Origin: Moringa oleifera
Taxonomy: Eukaryota; Streptophyta; Magnoliopsida; Brassicales; Moringaceae
Assembly (NCBI GenBank): GCA_021397835.1
Contig: JAJFZO010000407.1
Coordinates: forward strand, 1,178,001-1,242,000
Direction: 5' to 3'
DNA length: 64,000 nt
In this document: positions 60,744 through 64,000 of the stretch, one piece after another
Numbering within the stretch: position 1 is the stretch's first letter
How the letters are laid out: every line of letters starts with the position of its first letter
Position numbers and translations under genes: made by a program
Notes under the pieces: generated by a model
Seen by the model: only the letters and a program-made list of their open reading frames with translations
Told to the model about the DNA's origin: nothing
The model's database searches: none

Positions 60744-62796
60744 ATGAGTCGATCAGGCCAGCCTCCAGATCTCAAGAAGTAATCTCGTTTCCTTTATCCT
60801 AAAGATTTTCAAATTCATAGATTTTACTTGTGATTTTTTTCTTTCTCTTGATTCTTATGTTTGCTCTTTTGGGTTTTTGTTTTGTTTTTGCCGATACAGG
60901 TACATGGATAAGAAACTTCAAAGTATGCTTTTTGTTCCTTTCACGACTCTCCAATTCCTGTTTATTTTTAATTCGTTTCTCTGTTTCTCTTTTGTCAGCT
61001 GATTTTTTTCCCCTTTACTCACGAATGTGTTACTGTTATCTTCAAAATCGTATTTCATTGTCACTTAACAGGAAATTAGGATTTTCTCCCATTTTAGATG
61101 TGGCATTGTAATGGTTGATTAATTTTACTAGTATTGCACTTGATAGATGTTCCCATGCATGTGTTTGCTAGTTTAGAGAACATATGGGTCCTTGTATCTG
61201 ACTGGTTTTCGAACATTTAACAGAAGCAATAAAATTGTTTGCTGTGATTGATTTTAGTTACTGTTTCTGTTACTTGCTACCGACTCTGTTATAATGTCTT
61301 TTCAGTGGTCAGAAATCTTGAGTGTTTTGGGTTATATTATATGATTAGGGAACAATTCCATTCATGACAACTTTGGGTAAGTAGCAGAGGGTAGAAACAT
61401 TGATGTTCAATGTGCTGTCCCAGCTGGGCTTTCTGGAGGCTTCCACTAGGGTCGCTGATTCAAACACAATAGTGTAATGATATTGTAGAAATTTGAAGAC
61501 TCTTCCTTTCAAATTTATGAAACTGAAAGCACGAACAACTTTTAAATTTTTTTAAGATACTTATATATGTATATTGGAGGGATGGGGTGAGTGAGAGTTC
61601 ATGGCTCTGTTTAATCATTGTTGTTAGCAGCATGATGCAATTTGGGTATTTTCCTGTCACTCATCAGCACCCTTTTGCTTTAGGTAGATCTAGAGTTATT
61701 CATAATTAGAGAGTCTCCTTCATGTTTAAACTCTGTGATTTCTGAGGTTTTTTATGAACGGTTCCCACATTCAGCTGGCTTGAAACTTCTTTGTGTTAGA
61801 GATGCCTGAGATCTCTATTGGGATCATCTGCAATCTGTAACTGTTTGCCTTCTTATGATGTTAGATTAAGGCCTAGCAAACTACTGGTGGCTGTAGGTTA
61901 AATATGAATTGTTTCCCCTCCATTTCTCAAATGTCAAAATGGGTATGTCTAAGCGTAGATTACTGTTCTTGTTCCATCTGAAAAATGCTAGTTTGCTAGT
62001 AGGTACTCTAGGCTGCAGAAAAAATTTGAAAAGATTCTAGGAAACAACTTTGAGAAGAAAATGCCATCTGTAACTAATCATTTCATACACTTTAACCTAC
62101 TTTACCTCCTTGATAAGAAAGCATGTATAGGACTCACAGTTTTTGCAGAAGAGTGAGTCAATTCTGTATTTCAATTAAACGATTGAGTCCCATACTTATT
62201 TATGATTTCTATCAATCTCGTAGTCGCTTCTTATGGTTTCTATTTGTTGATTTTAGTGTCTACATGGGGATAAATAAAGGCGTAAAAGAAATAGAAAAAA
62301 TTAAGGGTATTTATGTGGTATTGGTTATCTCTATATTGGTTCTAGGTTGACACATTGCATACATTATTTTTTGGAGTGGCTATTGTCCAAGTGGCAATTG
62401 TTGCACCCATTGGGTTCTGTATTCTACATCAATCAGTTTTTAAATTCATGTATAAAACATATGTATGATTTTTCAGTGTAACTGACAATTTATATTGCAG
62501 TCAAACTGAATGCAAATCGGATGATTGTTGGAACACTTCGTGGATTTGATCAATTTATGAACCTGGTGGTTGACAACACTGTTGAGGTGAGTGGCAATGA
62601 AAGAAATGATATCGGCATGGTGGTAAGTCTCTCTGTCCATATCTCCTGTTTGCTCAATAGTTGAAACTGTGAATAGGGTATGATCTGTTATCTTATTGGC
62701 TTTCTGTAATTACTATTGCTGATTTTGCTGCAGGTGATCAGAGGAAATAGTGTCGTCACTGTTGAAGCTCTTGAACCTGTCAGCCGAGCACAGTGA
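60744..62796 (+). CDS. SNRPG: Small nuclear ribonucleoprotein Sm-G
   Basis: Four exons, 60744-60778, 60900-60922, 62501-62622 and 62734-62796, with GT-AG introns, encode 80 aa, the usual plant Sm-G length. Exon 2 is only 23 bases and is supported by frame closure (KKYMDKKLQ followed by IKLNANR). Sm1 motif: LRGFDQFMNLVVDN near residues 33-46; Sm2 motif: IGMVVIRGNSV near 58-68. Sm-G is one of seven proteins forming the ring on U1, U2, U4 and U5 snRNAs in the nucleus; the ring assembles in the cytoplasm. The start MSRSGQPPDLKK is the plant form. Intron 2 is 1578 bp. The promoter carries site II and telo-box motifs, and a tRNA-Pro gene ends about 200 bases upstream. Confidence 0.95.
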
Positions 62797-63748
62797 TATG
62801 GCTTCTGTTGGAAGCTGTGTTTTGCATTTTATATTCGTGTATTTTGGATATCATGGCTCTAGCATGGGATGGAAGATATTTCTATCTGGTTGTGAATCTT
62901 GAGGATGTTTAGTGGATCTTTTTTCTGTGTTCTTCTTCCCTTCTTCCTAGCCCTTTTCTAGATTACCCATTCTATATAGTGGGCTTAATGGGGTACAGAG
63001 CTCTTCTGATTGTGATAGACTGCTAATGACATGGTGTAATATGAAGCTTATGTAATACTTAGTATATTCTTCACAAAGTTTGAATCTCTTGAGCTGTATG
63101 TTTGACCGATCACAGCACATGAGCATATGAGATCACAACACATAGGATATGAGAGTTAACCGTGGGCGTCCACTTGAAAGTGCAGAAGAAAATCTTCGGA
63201 ATGTTGGATAGCTTCTTGCATTGGCAATTTTAATGTGGCATGCTCTTTGCAAGCTCTGCTTTTCGAATGACAATTCAATACTGCCCTAGTTTGGTCCATT
63301 TGGCTATTGAGCTGTAGCTGAGGCATGCCAATTTGACTCTCAGTGCCAATGTTGTTCCTTTTATTTTTCTTTTCTTTCATTCTTTCGTGCCAGTGAAGAA
63401 AGAAAGATGGTCAAATTGTCTGCTGGGTTATGTTAAATGCATGACTGGGAAATCAAGCCTAGCAAAAGGAACTTGAAAGCTGATCGAATACAAAAGCTGC
63501 TTGTTTACGGACATTGTTTCTCTTCTTACCAGCTTATAGATCCATGGATTCTGTTCTTTTTGTGGGGATGGGGTTATCCACCTAGAAAAGCTGCTTGCTT
63601 TCATCTTGTATATTTCCATGGATAAAGTGATAAACAAAGCAGGTTCCCGCTCTGTGGGTTTGAATTTGAAACAGTGAATCTTCCTAAAACCAGGGACAAT
63701 TCATATGGAGCTACAACGGATATCTTACACTAAAGTGTCTTTTACAGA
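62797..63748. other. Sm-G 3' region and intergenic DNA
   Basis: The first 250 bases or so are T-rich and fit the Sm-G 3' UTR. No gene is supported in the rest; short frames on both strands lack domains. Confidence 0.6.
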
Positions 63749-63831
63749 TCATTTAACAGCTCCATCACATCCACTTTTCTTGATTCTTTGAGCTCCGGGC
63801 TTACTCCCAGTCTCCATTAAAGCCTCCCAAT
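63749..63831 (-). CDS. Possible last exon of a minus-strand gene (partial)
   Basis: On the minus strand a TTTTTTTTCAG acceptor is followed by an 83-base open segment ending in TGA. Read in the only phase that stays open to that stop, it encodes WEALMETGSKPGAQRIKKSG and then CDGAVK. The codon-like composition and strong acceptor suggest a real terminal exon, but I recognise no family, and upstream exons would lie beyond the window or in 63850-64000, where I could not define one. It may be chance. Confidence 0.25.
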
Positions 63832-64000
63832 CTGAAAAAAAAGGCTCACCCAACATGTGCATCTCACTTTCTCAGCTCCTCATGAGTATCACTGAGTTTT
63901 CAGATGCCAGAAGTATACAATAATTGTCTCTGCAAAACTACATGGATCTCTGTAGAGTAGAACAGAATCTGTTTCTTTGAGGACCAAAGATGAGCAATCC

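Overview
This is a plant nuclear chromosome segment. It is very AT-rich, its genes have short exons with canonical GT-AG introns, and its gene families are plant-specific (PLS-class DYW pentatricopeptide protein, SAUR, cell-wall invertase with a 9-base mini-exon, kinesin-5 with plant-type splicing). The proteins look eudicot, probably rosid. I do not assign a species.

Layout. (1) Positions 1-11.6 kb, minus strand: a tandem segmental duplication. Each unit carries a 2-oxoglutarate/Fe(II) dioxygenase gene of the ACC-oxidase-homolog type and the 3' part of a cell-wall invertase gene. Unit 2 (about 5177-8219) belongs to the intact invertase gene (7403-11511, 574 aa, seven exons). Unit 1 (about 698-4058) carries only a truncated, lesion-bearing invertase tail. 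(2) 11.6-28.1 kb: a gene desert of about 16.5 kb with inverted-repeat elements resembling non-autonomous DNA transposons, microsatellites and a 26-bp palindrome. (3) 28.2-36.2 kb, plus strand: a complete 23-exon kinesin-5 gene (1011 aa) with a perfect mitosis-specific activator (MSA) match upstream. (4) 37.6-39.5 kb, plus: an intronless DYW-type PPR gene (641 aa). (5) 39.5-46.7 kb: non-coding, with low-complexity arrays. (6) 46.9-55.1 kb, plus: two tandem paralogs (474 and 477 aa) of a poorly characterised family that I read as having a CoA-acyltransferase/condensation fold. The second has a 3.8-kb intron 1 holding a decayed LTR-type element and tandem arrays. (7) 55.4-55.8 kb, minus: an intronless SAUR gene. 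(8) 57.5-59.9 kb: a CACTA-like element with inverted subterminal repeats. (9) 60.47-62.80 kb: a tRNA-Pro(CGG) gene about 200 bp upstream of a four-exon Sm-G snRNP gene. (10) The right edge may hold the last exon of a further minus-strand gene.

The genes do not form one pathway. The invertase and dioxygenases suggest apoplastic sucrose hydrolysis and specialised metabolism; kinesin-5 acts in mitosis, PPR-DYW in organelle RNA editing, SAUR in growth and Sm-G in splicing. Exon coordinates come from reading splice sites and checking that phases close. No database search was possible.
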